Below, in pieces: positions 20,555-28,542 of a DNA stretch of 64,000 nt; the stretch's first letter is position 1; each line of letters begins with the position of its first letter. The notes under the pieces are model-generated. The model was not told the origin of the DNA and did no database searches. It saw only the letters and a program-made list of their open reading frames with translations. The stretch is from Nitrospiraceae bacterium (GTDB taxonomy: Bacteria; Nitrospirota; Nitrospiria; Nitrospirales; Nitrospiraceae), in the NCBI GenBank assembly GCA_035623075.1, contig DASPUC010000022.1:212198-276197 (forward strand), given 5' to 3'. The translations under genes and the position numbers were made by a program.

Positions 20555-21251
20555 CCGGTCCGGTTCTGACCTCCCTCGCGAACTCGACCGTATTCCCCTG
20601 CTGAATATCCTGGCTCGATCAGACCGCCAACGCATGCTCCAAGAACTCACCGAGTCCCAGTACGGGAAGAACGATGTGATTTTCCGGGAAGGCGACCCCA
20701 CTGAATATTTTCACATCGTGAAAGAAGGCACGGTGAAGTGCGTGAAGTCCACGCCGGACGGGAAAGAATGCACCATCAAGATGTTGATGCCCGGCGATCT
20801 TTTTTGCTGCGACGCCGCTGCGTTCGAGGGAGCCTGCCACCCCGGCACTGCTCAACCGATGGGAAACGTCAGCATTCTCCGCCTAAGCAAGAAGTCCTAC
20901 CTCGACATGTTGCGGCATAACCCGGAGGCTGCAATAGAAGTGATCAAATATCTGGGAACCCGCCTGCACGAAGCGCAGGAGAAAACCAAGATTCTGGCGT
21001 TGGACCGGGCCGACCAGCGTCTTGCGTCCCTCCTCGTCGACCTCGCCACGCGGAACGGCATCGAAGACCCCCACGGTATTCGCTTGAACATACGGCTCAC
21101 GCGGGAAGACATGGCCAACATGGTCGGTATCACCACAGAGACTGCCATCCGAATCATGAGTCGATTTAAACGGGGTCGCCTCGTTTCCGGTACCGCCAAG
21201 CGGCTCATTATCCGCGATCTCCCTCGGTTGAAAGGCCTCGCCGCAGGCTGA
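20523..21251 (+). CDS. Crp/Fnr-family transcriptional regulator
   Basis: About 242 aa when started at TTG 20523 (or TTG 20526). GGAG lies nine bases upstream at 20510-20513. The long upstream extension to ATG 20388 is read-through of tkt in another frame. Residues about 15-130 are a cyclic-nucleotide-binding-type sensor domain (YFHIVKEGTVKCVKSTPDG, MLMPGDLFCCDAAAFEGAC). About 165-235 is an HTH_Crp domain (LTREDMANMVGITTETAIRIMSRF). There is no FNR-type N-terminal Cys set. CCDAAAFEGAC contributes three cysteines in the sensor. It overlaps the tkt end by about 30 bases. It lies directly upstream of nirK, whose promoter has a Crp-type palindrome, so it is the likely activator, perhaps responding to nitrogen oxides. 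Confidence 0.85.
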   Translation: MLKRPNKSLSSRSGSDLPRELDRIPLLNILARSDRQRMLQELTESQYGKNDVIFREGDPTEYFHIVKEGTVKCVKSTPDGKECTIKMLMPGDLFCCDAAAFEGACHPGTAQPMGNVSILRLSKKSYLDMLRHNPEAAIEVIKYLGTRLHEAQEKTKILALDRADQRLASLLVDLATRNGIEDPHGIRLNIRLTREDMANMVGITTETAIRIMSRFKRGRLVSGTAKRLIIRDLPRLKGLAAG

Positions 21252-21295
21252 CAGCCGGCTCTCGTGCAAAGCCAGGTCTTCCGGTTTGTTTCAAA

Positions 21296-21313
21296 ATATG
21301 ACATTAGTCATAT
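21296..21313. promoter_or_regulatory. Crp/Fnr-type operator of nirK
   Basis: A perfect inverted repeat ATATGAC-ATTA-GTCATAT. Read in Crp spacing it is TATGA-N6-TCATA with flanks AAA and TTG, aligning position for position with the 22-bp Crp consensus. The centre is 21304.5, which is 41.5 bases upstream of the start predicted from the -10 element at 21334-21339: the class II activator position. Confidence 0.75.
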
Positions 21314-21333
21314 TGCGGGCCTGGCATTCTGTG

Positions 21334-21339
21334 TATGCT
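21334..21339 (+). promoter_or_regulatory. -10 element of the nirK promoter
   Basis: TATGCT at 21334-21339, with no -35 hexamer at the proper distance; the Crp-type operator takes its place. The predicted transcript starts near 21346, leaving a leader of about 85 bases before nirK. Confidence 0.5.
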
Positions 21340-21431
21340 CCCTCCACCATGAGCGAACGAAAAACCGCCGAGTAGTCCCGGCCGTTCAGGTATTCGGCTG
21401 TGAATCCATTAGCAATAGGAGGAGCATTGGG

Positions 21432-22412
21432 ATGATGCAATCACAAAGTGCCTCTTGCAGACTCGCTGTCGCGGCGAGCCTGCTGGTTGCAGGGGCAGTA
21501 GTCACTCCAGCGGCATGGGCCAAAACGCACGAAATCACGATGACCGCCGTAGAAACCGACGTCGTGATCGACGGCAGCGGTGAGAAGTACGCAGCCTGGA
21601 CATTTGACGGCCAGATGCCAGGCCCGGTTGTGCGGGTCACAGAAGGCGACACGATCAACTTCACGCTTAGGAACCCGGAGACCAACAAAAATCCTCATGC
21701 GATGGATTTTCACGCTGCAGAAATCGATTTTCTCAAGAACTATCGGGCAATCAACGCCGGCGAAACCATCAGCTATACGTTTGTCGCCAAGAAGCCCGGC
21801 ATCTTCTTCTATCACTGCGGAGCGCCTCCGATGATCCAACACATCGCGCGCGGCATGTTCGGCGCGATTATCGTCGATCCAAAGGAGGCGAAAGCCTGGC
21901 CCAAGGCAGATCGCGAGTATGTTTTAATTCAGTCTGAATACTTTAAGAATCCCGGCGATGTGCAGGCGATGTTCGACCGGAAGTTCGACGGCATGATGTT
22001 CAATGGCGGCATCTTCAAGTACCATCCGTTTGTGACTGGTGGCGGGAAGCTGGATGCCAAGCCTGGCGAACGGGTCCGGATCTACTTCGTCAACGCCGGA
22101 CCGAACGAGTTTTCCTCGTTCCACCCGATCGGTGAGATTTGGGACAACGTCTATGAGAGCGGCAATCCGGCCAATAGTTTGAAGGGCGTGCAGACGTACG
22201 TCGTAGGGCCCGGTAGCGCGGCCACCTTCGATGTGGTGATCGAGTCCGCCGGTGCATACCCGCTGGTGACCCACTCATTGACAGGCGCTCTCCGTGGCGC
22301 GATTGCGGTTCTCCTGGCCTCGCCTGACGCCAAACCAGCGCCACTGATGCCGATGGTGCCGTGGAAAATTGCGACACCACAAACAGAGATTACGCCAGTC
22401 CCAACGCCATAA
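21432..22412 (+). CDS. nirK: copper-containing nitrite reductase
   Basis: 326 aa from ATG 21432, preceded by AGGAGGAG at 21416-21424. It reduces nitrite to NO in the periplasm. A signal peptide runs to TPAAWAKT. Two cupredoxin domains are present with all expected ligands: HAMDFHAAE gives a type 1 His, the catalytic Asp and a type 2 His. FYHCGAPPMIQHIARGM gives the type 2 His plus type 1 Cys, His and Met. SFHPIGEIWD gives the catalytic His, and PLVTHSLTGALRG the type 2 His from the second domain. The Cys-to-His spacing is 8 rather than the 9 of Alcaligenes-type NirK. It is preceded by a Crp/Fnr gene and a Crp-type operator, and followed by a GC-rich hairpin and an HMA-like secreted protein. 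Confidence 0.9.
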   Translation: MMQSQSASCRLAVAASLLVAGAVVTPAAWAKTHEITMTAVETDVVIDGSGEKYAAWTFDGQMPGPVVRVTEGDTINFTLRNPETNKNPHAMDFHAAEIDFLKNYRAINAGETISYTFVAKKPGIFFYHCGAPPMIQHIARGMFGAIIVDPKEAKAWPKADREYVLIQSEYFKNPGDVQAMFDRKFDGMMFNGGIFKYHPFVTGGGKLDAKPGERVRIYFVNAGPNEFSSFHPIGEIWDNVYESGNPANSLKGVQTYVVGPGSAATFDVVIESAGAYPLVTHSLTGALRGAIAVLLASPDAKPAPLMPMVPWKIATPQTEITPVPTP

Positions 22413-22422
22413 AAAGAGCAGC

Positions 22423-22454
22423 GGGCCGGCCAGCGTTCCTTGGCCGGTCGGCCC
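22423..22454 (+). terminator. GC-rich hairpin after nirK
   Basis: GGGCCGGCCA (22423-22432) can pair with TGGCCGGTCGGCCC (22441-22454), leaving a loop of about eight bases. It begins 11 bases after the nirK stop. No T tract follows, so it could attenuate read-through into the next gene or protect the nirK message rather than end it fully. Confidence 0.45.
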
Positions 22455-22476
22455 GGGCCGAGGATTCGTTCGAGAC

Positions 22477-22863
22477 GTGGTCAACAGACACTTCCTTCTC
22501 CACCTCGCATTCGCTTGCGGAGTCGTGAGTATCCCTGCCCTCGTCGGTGCAGCAGATGAGTGCATCACACTCCTATTCTCAGGATTGGCATGTCAGCACA
22601 GTTATGCAACGCTTGAGCAGAACCTCATGCGCATTCCTGGCGTGACGCGGATCGACTCCCATACGGTTCCAAACCATATTCTCATCGACGCAGATTCTGC
22701 TCTTGTAGACCCTGATTCATTGGTCGTTCGCGCGAACAACCTCCTCGAAGCGGAACCTCCCTGCCGGGTCACACGGATGAAGTCCTGCATATCAGCAGAC
22801 CTTCGCACGACCATCGGACAAACCCCAGAGGAAACTTCTTCGATTTCCCAGTTTGGTCAATGA
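22477..22863 (+). CDS. secreted protein with a degenerate heavy-metal-associated (HMA) fold
   Basis: About 128 aa from GTG 22477. An open frame extends further upstream through the nirK hairpin but is not credible there. A hydrophobic leader (FLLHLAFACGVVSIPALVGA) is followed by an HMA-like pattern: FSGLACQHSYATLEQNLM occupies the metal-loop and first-helix position, and IPGVTRIDSHTV and HILIDADSALVDPDSLV resemble the later strands and helix. The classical CxxC is replaced by C-Q-H, giving a Cys/His pair. Three further cysteines lie outside the loop (DECIT, PPCRV, KSCIS). A periplasmic copper-handling role next to NirK is a reasonable inference, unproven. Confidence 0.55.
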   Translation: MVNRHFLLHLAFACGVVSIPALVGAADECITLLFSGLACQHSYATLEQNLMRIPGVTRIDSHTVPNHILIDADSALVDPDSLVVRANNLLEAEPPCRVTRMKSCISADLRTTIGQTPEETSSISQFGQ

Positions 22864-23021
22864 AACGAGACTCGCGATGCGCGCACGACGATGCGCTACG
22901 TGCTCAGGATGCGGTAACTGGAAGCGGCAACGAGTGAACGGAATCAATTACTTGGAAGAAGGCATAAAGTAGATGTTACGGAAGCCATTGCATCAATATC
23001 CCTGTTGATGCTGCGGTCAAC

Positions 23022-23339
23022 TTATGGATTGGGAGCGACAAACACCAACACCTTGAGCCGCTGGCTCGTGTGATTTTTGACCCCATGTTCCTGGCCTGCA
23101 GGGGCCATCGTTCCCTGTCCCGGTCCCAGCACCTGTTTTTCCGATCCGACCTGAAAAATGCCTTGCCCCTCAAGAACCAAATAGACCTTATCCTGCTCTC
23201 CGTGAACATGGCCCTTTTGTTCTTGCCCCGGCTCGAAGCAGTAGACATCGCAGAAGAATCTAGGTGATTGGAAGATGTTGTTCTTCTTCATCTTCTCTGA
23301 GCTAAACTGCTGAAAGTCAGATAAATTCACGATTTTCAT
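23022..23339 (-). CDS. small cupin-domain protein
   Basis: 105 aa from ATG 23339 (MKIVNLSDFQQFSSEKM). GAGGAGG lies about 11 bases upstream at the end of the preceding gene. The frame is open further upstream only inside that gene. A single cupin barrel is visible: GHVHGEQDKVYLVLEGQG is motif 1 and the GQEHGVKNHT region is motif 2, providing three histidines for a metal. The role is unknown. It starts 20 bases after the HdrB/SdhE-like gene and is probably co-transcribed. Confidence 0.8.
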   Translation of the reverse strand: MKIVNLSDFQQFSSEKMKKNNIFQSPRFFCDVYCFEPGQEQKGHVHGEQDKVYLVLEGQGIFQVGSEKQVLGPGQGTMAPAGQEHGVKNHTSQRLKVLVFVAPNP

Positions 23340-23359
23340 CGAATCACCAACCTCCTCGA

Positions 23360-24253
23360 TTATGACTTCTGGTGCACCCTTCGTTCTATTCGTCTCACGA
23401 TGGAATCCACTGAGATCAAGTGGTGCGATACGCCCAAATTTTTGGCTGGGACGCCGATGGCCAGCCCGAGCAATTGGGGAAGGTGCAGGATCGGCAGATT
23501 GAGCGATGTATTCACTGCCCGACCAGCCCGCTCCTGATAGATATCGAGACTCATATGGCACAAGGGACAAGGGGTTACCATGAAATCAGCTCCTCCGTCT
23601 TTGGCCTCTTTCATGTGGTTTCCCGCCATCGCCACTGCGATCGCCTCCTTTTCAAGAATGATCGGAAAACCGCAACATTGCGTGCGACCCGTGTAGGCGA
23701 CCGGTTCCCCACCCACAGCGCTGATTACTTTCTCGAGCGACTGAGGATTTTCCGGATCGTCGAATCCCAGATCCCATGACGGACGCAAGATGTAACAGCC
23801 GTAAAACGGAGCGATGCGAAACTCCCGCATGGGAACGGAGACGAGTCCGCGCAAGCGCGTCAAGCCGATCTCGCGTACCACAATCCACAAAAGATGCTTG
23901 ACTTGAACCCGCCCTCGATACTGCACTCCTTCCGGTTCCAACAATCGGTTGATCCGATCCAGCAAGCCTGATTCTGTCTTCAAACGCCGATTGGCGGCAC
24001 TCATCACCCCCTGACAGGTGCCACAGATCGTCATCACGTCTAGTCCCAACACCTCCGCCTGTGCGAACGTCCGAGCATTGAGCGCTAACGCGACGTCCGG
24101 ATCGGCCTCCGTCACGACACCGGCCCCGCAGCACGACGCGGCCGCCAGCTCGACAACGTCGATTCCCAATCGACTGATGATGGCCATCGTCGACAGGTAT
24201 AGCTCAGGCGTTGCCCCCTTCGCTGCACAGCCGGGGTATAACGCATACTTCAT
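23360..24253 (-). CDS. CCG-domain protein, HdrB / SdhE-like subunit
   Basis: 297 aa from ATG 24253 (MKYALYPGCAAKG). Upstream in-frame residues lack the family pattern. Two CCG repeats are visible: ASCCGAGV with ICGTCQG (about residues 60-100), and TQCCGFPI with TPCPLCHMS (about 195-235), with further cysteines at PGCAAKG and YGCYILRP. In HdrB these bind non-cubane 4Fe-4S clusters. In archaeal-type succinate dehydrogenases the homologous SdhE replaces the haem anchor. A SdhB/FrdB-type FeS subunit is encoded at 28543-29514 on the same strand, so a quinone-reactive fumarate reductase/succinate dehydrogenase subunit is the favoured role. Membership in a heterodisulfide-reductase-like complex is the alternative. 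Confidence 0.8.
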   Translation of the reverse strand: MKYALYPGCAAKGATPELYLSTMAIISRLGIDVVELAAASCCGAGVVTEADPDVALALNARTFAQAEVLGLDVMTICGTCQGVMSAANRRLKTESGLLDRINRLLEPEGVQYRGRVQVKHLLWIVVREIGLTRLRGLVSVPMREFRIAPFYGCYILRPSWDLGFDDPENPQSLEKVISAVGGEPVAYTGRTQCCGFPIILEKEAIAVAMAGNHMKEAKDGGADFMVTPCPLCHMSLDIYQERAGRAVNTSLNLPILHLPQLLGLAIGVPAKNLGVSHHLISVDSIVRRIERRVHQKS

Positions 24254-24388
24254 GATGGGCACACCTCGATGCCAGTCATCCTTTACGGCAGTATATGCTA
24301 GACGAGCGGTCAAAATCAGGTGGCTTTGACGCTGAGCCGCGCTTTCAGCTAGGCTGGTTGTCCAGCAAGACGTTCACTGAGTAGCACA

Positions 24389-26086
24389 ATGAATCGCGCT
24401 GACCGCCGACGCCACGAAGCGCAGCAGGTAAAGATGGGACGACCTTCGGACACCGAAGCCGTCCATACTCTTCTTGATGAAGGCAAGGCCCATCATCAAG
24501 CTGGCCGGCTCCCTGAGGCCGAACGAGCCTATCGTCTCGCACTCGAGATGTCTCCCGACCATCCTGATGCCTCGCACTATCTGGGGCTCTTGCTGTATCG
24601 ACTCGGCCGCTTTGACGAGGCTATTCATTTCATCAATGCGGCCATCGAGCAACGACCGTCCAACCCGCTCTATTGGTTCAACCTGGGTGTGGTCACCCAA
24701 AAGGCCTCCCGCGGAGAAGATGCGGTCCAAGCCTATCAACGAGCGATCACGTTGAACCCTCGTTACCTCGATGCCTTCATCAATCTCGGGAATGTTCTGA
24801 AAGATCACGGATCCGCTTCGGAAGCAAAAGAAGCTTACCAGAAGGCCCTCGTCCTCAATCCATCCCACGCCGATACCCACAACAATCTCGGCGTGATGTT
24901 CAAAGAGGAGGGCCGGCTGGAGGAATCCATCGACTCCTATCGTCGCGCGCTTCAGCTGAAGCCAACGCATGTCGAAGCACTGAACAATCTCGGTCTCGCT
25001 TTGATGGAACGGGGAACATTGCGAGAGGCCATTTCATCATTCGAACAGGCTCTCGCCATCATGCCCGGCTACGTGAAGGCGCTGTATAATCTCGGTGTGG
25101 CACGGTCTTGGGCGGGTGATGATCCAACGGCTGTGGCATGTCTTCAGAAGGTAGCCGACATCAAGCATAACCATGGCCGTCCGGTCTCAGAGTCGACGGT
25201 CTACCGTTCGCGCATCGCCCATGACTGTGAGCAGATCCAGTACCTGCTCGACCGGTCAATTCTCGGAGAGGAGCACCGCCCTTATCTTGATGAACTTCAC
25301 CGGCTCCGGAAGGAACTTGATCGCCGTCCATCCGCCGGTAATCGAGTGTCTATTTCACCCGACGCCCTTGCCCCCGTGGCGCCGTCGTTCAATCGACTCT
25401 TCTTTCGGGCGCCAGCCGAACACCTTCCGAATGGAGCGATCAATCCTGCGCTCGACGTGGCAGCAGTTGAATCCAGGTATCTCTTCAAGCAGCCGGAAGT
25501 CACCTTCATTGACGATCTCCTTGCGCAGGAAGCGCTCGACACGTTACGACGATTCTGCTGGGAGTCGACGATCTGGAAAGCGGATTATGAAAACGGGTAT
25601 ATCGGAGCGTTCCTGGGAGACGGGTTTGCCACGCCGTTACTGTTTCAAATCGCCGAGGAACTGCGATTGAAATTTCCTCGCGTCTTCAAACAACATCGGC
25701 TGACGCAGGCCTGGGCTTTCAAACACGACAGCACGAGGCGAGGGCTCAATATCCACGCTGATGCTGCGGCAGTAAACGTGAATTTCTGGATCACACCGGA
25801 CGACGCCAATCTCAATCCGGACACCGGCGGGTTAGTGGTGTACGACAAGGAAGCTCCACGAACGTGGAACTTTCGTGATTACAACAGCGACCGCAATAAG
25901 CCGAAGATTCTGGAATGGCTCAAGGAGGTCGATGCACAGGCGGTTAAGATTCCCTATCGTGCCAACCGCGCGGTCGTGTTCAACTCCGATCTGTTTCATG
26001 AAACCGACGAAGTCTCGTTCAAGAACGACTATCTCAGTCGGCGCATCAACATCACGCTGCTCTATGGCTATCGGCATCAGGGCTAG
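24389..26086 (+). CDS. TPR protein fused to a 2-oxoglutarate/Fe(II) oxygenase-like domain
   Basis: 565 aa, cytoplasmic by absence of a leader. Residues about 25-270 hold seven TPR-like units with the usual spacing of 34 (for example NPLYWFNLGVVTQKASRGEDA, HADTHNNLGVMFKEEGRLEES). Residues about 370-560 match double-stranded beta-helix oxygenases: iron ligands would be His and Asp in LNIHADAAAVN and the distal His in NSDLFHETDEV, with Arg in YLSRRINITL as the 2OG carboxylate contact. Relatives hydroxylate protein or small-molecule substrates, and TPRs may recruit them. It is divergent from the CCG-protein gene and stands alone. The target is unknown. Confidence 0.78.
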   Translation: MNRADRRRHEAQQVKMGRPSDTEAVHTLLDEGKAHHQAGRLPEAERAYRLALEMSPDHPDASHYLGLLLYRLGRFDEAIHFINAAIEQRPSNPLYWFNLGVVTQKASRGEDAVQAYQRAITLNPRYLDAFINLGNVLKDHGSASEAKEAYQKALVLNPSHADTHNNLGVMFKEEGRLEESIDSYRRALQLKPTHVEALNNLGLALMERGTLREAISSFEQALAIMPGYVKALYNLGVARSWAGDDPTAVACLQKVADIKHNHGRPVSESTVYRSRIAHDCEQIQYLLDRSILGEEHRPYLDELHRLRKELDRRPSAGNRVSISPDALAPVAPSFNRLFFRAPAEHLPNGAINPALDVAAVESRYLFKQPEVTFIDDLLAQEALDTLRRFCWESTIWKADYENGYIGAFLGDGFATPLLFQIAEELRLKFPRVFKQHRLTQAWAFKHDSTRRGLNIHADAAAVNVNFWITPDDANLNPDTGGLVVYDKEAPRTWNFRDYNSDRNKPKILEWLKEVDAQAVKIPYRANRAVVFNSDLFHETDEVSFKNDYLSRRINITLLYGYRHQG

Positions 26087-26238
26087 GTCTGCCGGCGCTT
26101 CGGTCGATCACGGCACGCACATGGATCAATCCGCTCGGCAAAACAGTCCGACAGGACGCAACAGGTTCGCATCGATTAGCCATGCACTGTAAGTCGTCCT
26201 AAGGAAGGGAGAGAAGATAACTCGTTGCGGGCACGCGG

Positions 26239-26592
26239 CTAGGAGACGTTCTGTTCTTCCTGTTGTTGACGCTGGTATGGTTCCATTTCGATTTCCTTCA
26301 CGACGTGTTGCAGCCGCGCCCATTCTTCAGGAGCCATTGTTATAAACTCCAAACCGAACTCCTTGGCACGGCTCCACCGGACGACCGCCTGTTGGATTTT
26401 AATAGGAGGTTCGTGATCGTCCGTTTCAATCAGGACATCGAGGGACGCGCCAGGCTGCACGTCGGTCAGGCTGGCGACCCGGCAGCCACGAATGGAAAGA
26501 TCAACGACGTTGCCTTCTCCGCCGATCACATTGATGGTGGAGAAGGAACTCCGAAAACGCACTAAAAAACGCGGGCATTTCCGTTTGTCCAT
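26239..26592 (-). CDS. PilZ-domain protein
   Basis: 117 aa, single domain. The c-di-GMP binding signature is complete: RKCPRFLVRF supplies the RxxxR element near the N-terminus and DLSIRGCRV the D-x-S-x-x-G element. PilZ proteins are receptors for cyclic di-GMP that act on motility, secretion or polysaccharide synthesis. The ATG at 26592 lies 28 bases after the rtcB stop on the same strand, so co-transcription is possible. The output partner is not visible. Confidence 0.85.
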   Translation of the reverse strand: MDKRKCPRFLVRFRSSFSTINVIGGEGNVVDLSIRGCRVASLTDVQPGASLDVLIETDDHEPPIKIQQAVVRWSRAKEFGLEFITMAPEEWARLQHVVKEIEMEPYQRQQQEEQNVS

Positions 26593-26619
26593 CGGAGGAC
26601 CTCGTGGATCGGTGTACTG

Positions 26620-28071
26620 CTAGCCTTTTATATTGCCAATCGGCCGCAATTCCGCCACTCTTTTTGTGATTCCTGCACGATCCACCGTTTCGACGACCTC
26701 GGAAATGTTCTTGTATGCGAAGCCCGCTTCCTCTGCGAGGCCGGACATCGACACGGCCTTCACAACAATGCCCTTCTGCTTCATTTGGTGCTGCAATTGT
26801 TCTCCACGTACGGATTTCTTCGCTTGTGCGCGCGACATTGTTCGTCCGGACCCATGCATCGTCGAGCCGAACGTCTCCTGCATTGCCCGTTCGGTTCCTA
26901 CGAGGAGATACGACCCGGTTTCCATGGAACCTCCACAAATCACCGGCTGGCCTGTCTGCTTGAAGGCGTCAGGAAGATCCGGACTGCCGGGACCAAAGGC
27001 TCTCGTGGAGCCCTTGCGATGGACGACCAACTCTCCTTCTTGGTACCGTTCGACCTTGGCGATGTTATGAGCCACATCATAGACGAGTTCCATGCCCAGC
27101 TCTTCTGCCGACCGGCCGAACACAGTCGCGAAGGCCTCGCGAATCTGGTGAGTGATGACCTGGCGATTCGCGAATGCCGTGTTGGCTGCACAGTTCATGG
27201 CGGCAAAGTAATCCTGTCCTTCGAGCGATCGAAACGGCGCACAGGCGAGCTGCTGATCCTTCACCGTGATGCCGTAGCGCCGCATCGCTTTCTCAAAAAC
27301 CTTCAGGTAGTCGGTAGCGACTTGATGGCCGAATCCACGCGATCCGCAATGCACCATCACGACGATTTGATCATGCCCGGTAATGCCCAAGGCCGCGGCA
27401 GTTTCGCGGTCGAAGACTCTTTCATTCGACACGACCTGCACCTCGAGATAATGGTTGCCCGACCCCAAGGTACCCAGCTGATTGATCCCCCGGCTTACCG
27501 CATGGTCACTGACCTTCTCGGGATCGGCCCCTGCGATGCAGCCGCCCTCTTCAATGCGGCCCAAATCACGGTGCCATCCATAGCCCTGCTCGATACACCA
27601 TCGAGCTCCTTTGGTCATGACCGAATCAAGCGTGGCATGATCGAGCCTGACGAACCCGCTGGCCCCCACTCCAGCAGGCACCCTTCGAAACAGCTCCGTC
27701 ATCAATCGCTCCAAGTGAGGCTGGACATCTTCAAGCGTGAGATCGGTGCGAATGAGTCGCATCCCACAATTGACGTCATATCCCACACCGCCGGGTGAAA
27801 TGACTCCACCGTCCACATCAAAGGCCGCCACTCCGCCGATTGGAAATCCATAGCCCCAATGGCCATCGGGCATACAGAGGGCATAGCGGCGGATCCCCGG
27901 CAAACATGCGACGTTCGTCACCTGGTCGAACACGCCTGAGTCCATCGATTGGAGAATCGTCGAGGTCGCATAGATCCGGGCCGGTACGAGCATCCCGGCT
28001 TTTTCAGACATGGGGATCTCCCAGACCTGATCGGTTATCCGATTCACTTTCATGTCGGTATTGAGTTTCAT
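26620..28071 (-). CDS. rtcB: RNA-splicing ligase RtcB (3'-phosphate/5'-OH RNA ligase)
   Basis: 483 aa from ATG 28071 (MKLNTDMKVNRITDQVWEIP). The open frame extends to 28134, overlapping archease. It joins 2',3'-cyclic-phosphate or 3'-phosphate RNA to 5'-OH RNA using GTP and Mn2+. Seen are the Mn-binding Cys in GYDVNCGMRLI, the His in SGNHYLEV, VHCGSRGFGHQV, and the guanylylated His in MHGSGRTMSRAQAKK. It lies directly downstream of archease, its known activating partner. Together with the FeS subunit gene it forms a tight minus-strand series. The physiological substrate in bacteria is uncertain (RNA repair or tRNA healing). Confidence 0.95.
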   Translation of the reverse strand: MKLNTDMKVNRITDQVWEIPMSEKAGMLVPARIYATSTILQSMDSGVFDQVTNVACLPGIRRYALCMPDGHWGYGFPIGGVAAFDVDGGVISPGGVGYDVNCGMRLIRTDLTLEDVQPHLERLMTELFRRVPAGVGASGFVRLDHATLDSVMTKGARWCIEQGYGWHRDLGRIEEGGCIAGADPEKVSDHAVSRGINQLGTLGSGNHYLEVQVVSNERVFDRETAAALGITGHDQIVVMVHCGSRGFGHQVATDYLKVFEKAMRRYGITVKDQQLACAPFRSLEGQDYFAAMNCAANTAFANRQVITHQIREAFATVFGRSAEELGMELVYDVAHNIAKVERYQEGELVVHRKGSTRAFGPGSPDLPDAFKQTGQPVICGGSMETGSYLLVGTERAMQETFGSTMHGSGRTMSRAQAKKSVRGEQLQHQMKQKGIVVKAVSMSGLAEEAGFAYKNISEVVETVDRAGITKRVAELRPIGNIKG

Positions 28072-28103
28072 CTCAGCTACCCGCCCATTGCCTCCCATCT
28101 CCT

Positions 28104-28538
28104 CTAGACGTCCAGCACGACCCGCGCATACCACCGAGAGCCTCGCTGGCTCAGATCATAGAGATGCTTGGTCACACCCTTGACGTCGGATCGCAATTCC
28201 TGCGTCACCGGATCAACCGGAGCACCATGCATTCGTGCTTCCAGTTCCCACTTCCCAGCCCGATAGGCAAGCGACAATTGAACATCCCGATAGACGACCC
28301 CTGCCGCGTCCTTCCAATACACAAGGTCCGATAACCAGTCGAAGAGGAGCGTTGCGGCATCGACATCCTGGCGATGAATCGTTCGCTCCCACGCACTACC
28401 GATGGTCGCAGGATTCGCCAAGATTTCGATGATTGCCTGCGTCGCCCCACGAAACAGGTTCTCAAGAGAGTCCCCCTCCGCCTCAAATGCCAGGTCGGCC
28501 AGAGCGATGTCGTCCAGCATTCGAAAGGCATAGGACAT
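28104..28538 (-). CDS. archease, RtcB cofactor protein
   Basis: 144 aa from ATG 28538 (MSYAFRMLDDIALADLAFEAEG). The open frame upstream to 28616 lies inside the neighbouring FeS gene. Family features are the acidic N-terminal motif around the Asp in LDDIALADLAFEAEG, the central LLFDWLSDLVYWKDAAG, and the C-terminal SDVKGVTKHLYDLSQ. Archease accelerates guanylylation and turnover of RtcB. The ATG lies only four bases after the stop of the FeS subunit gene, and rtcB follows with 32 bases between archease stop and rtcB start. Confidence 0.9.
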   Translation of the reverse strand: MSYAFRMLDDIALADLAFEAEGDSLENLFRGATQAIIEILANPATIGSAWERTIHRQDVDAATLLFDWLSDLVYWKDAAGVVYRDVQLSLAYRAGKWELEARMHGAPVDPVTQELRSDVKGVTKHLYDLSQRGSRWYARVVLDV

Positions 28539-28542
28539 ACGG

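Noticed and set aside
26785..27798. Plus-strand open frame of 337 codons
   Set aside because: It is entirely antisense to rtcB, which has full family motifs. The frame has no domain and no ribosome site.
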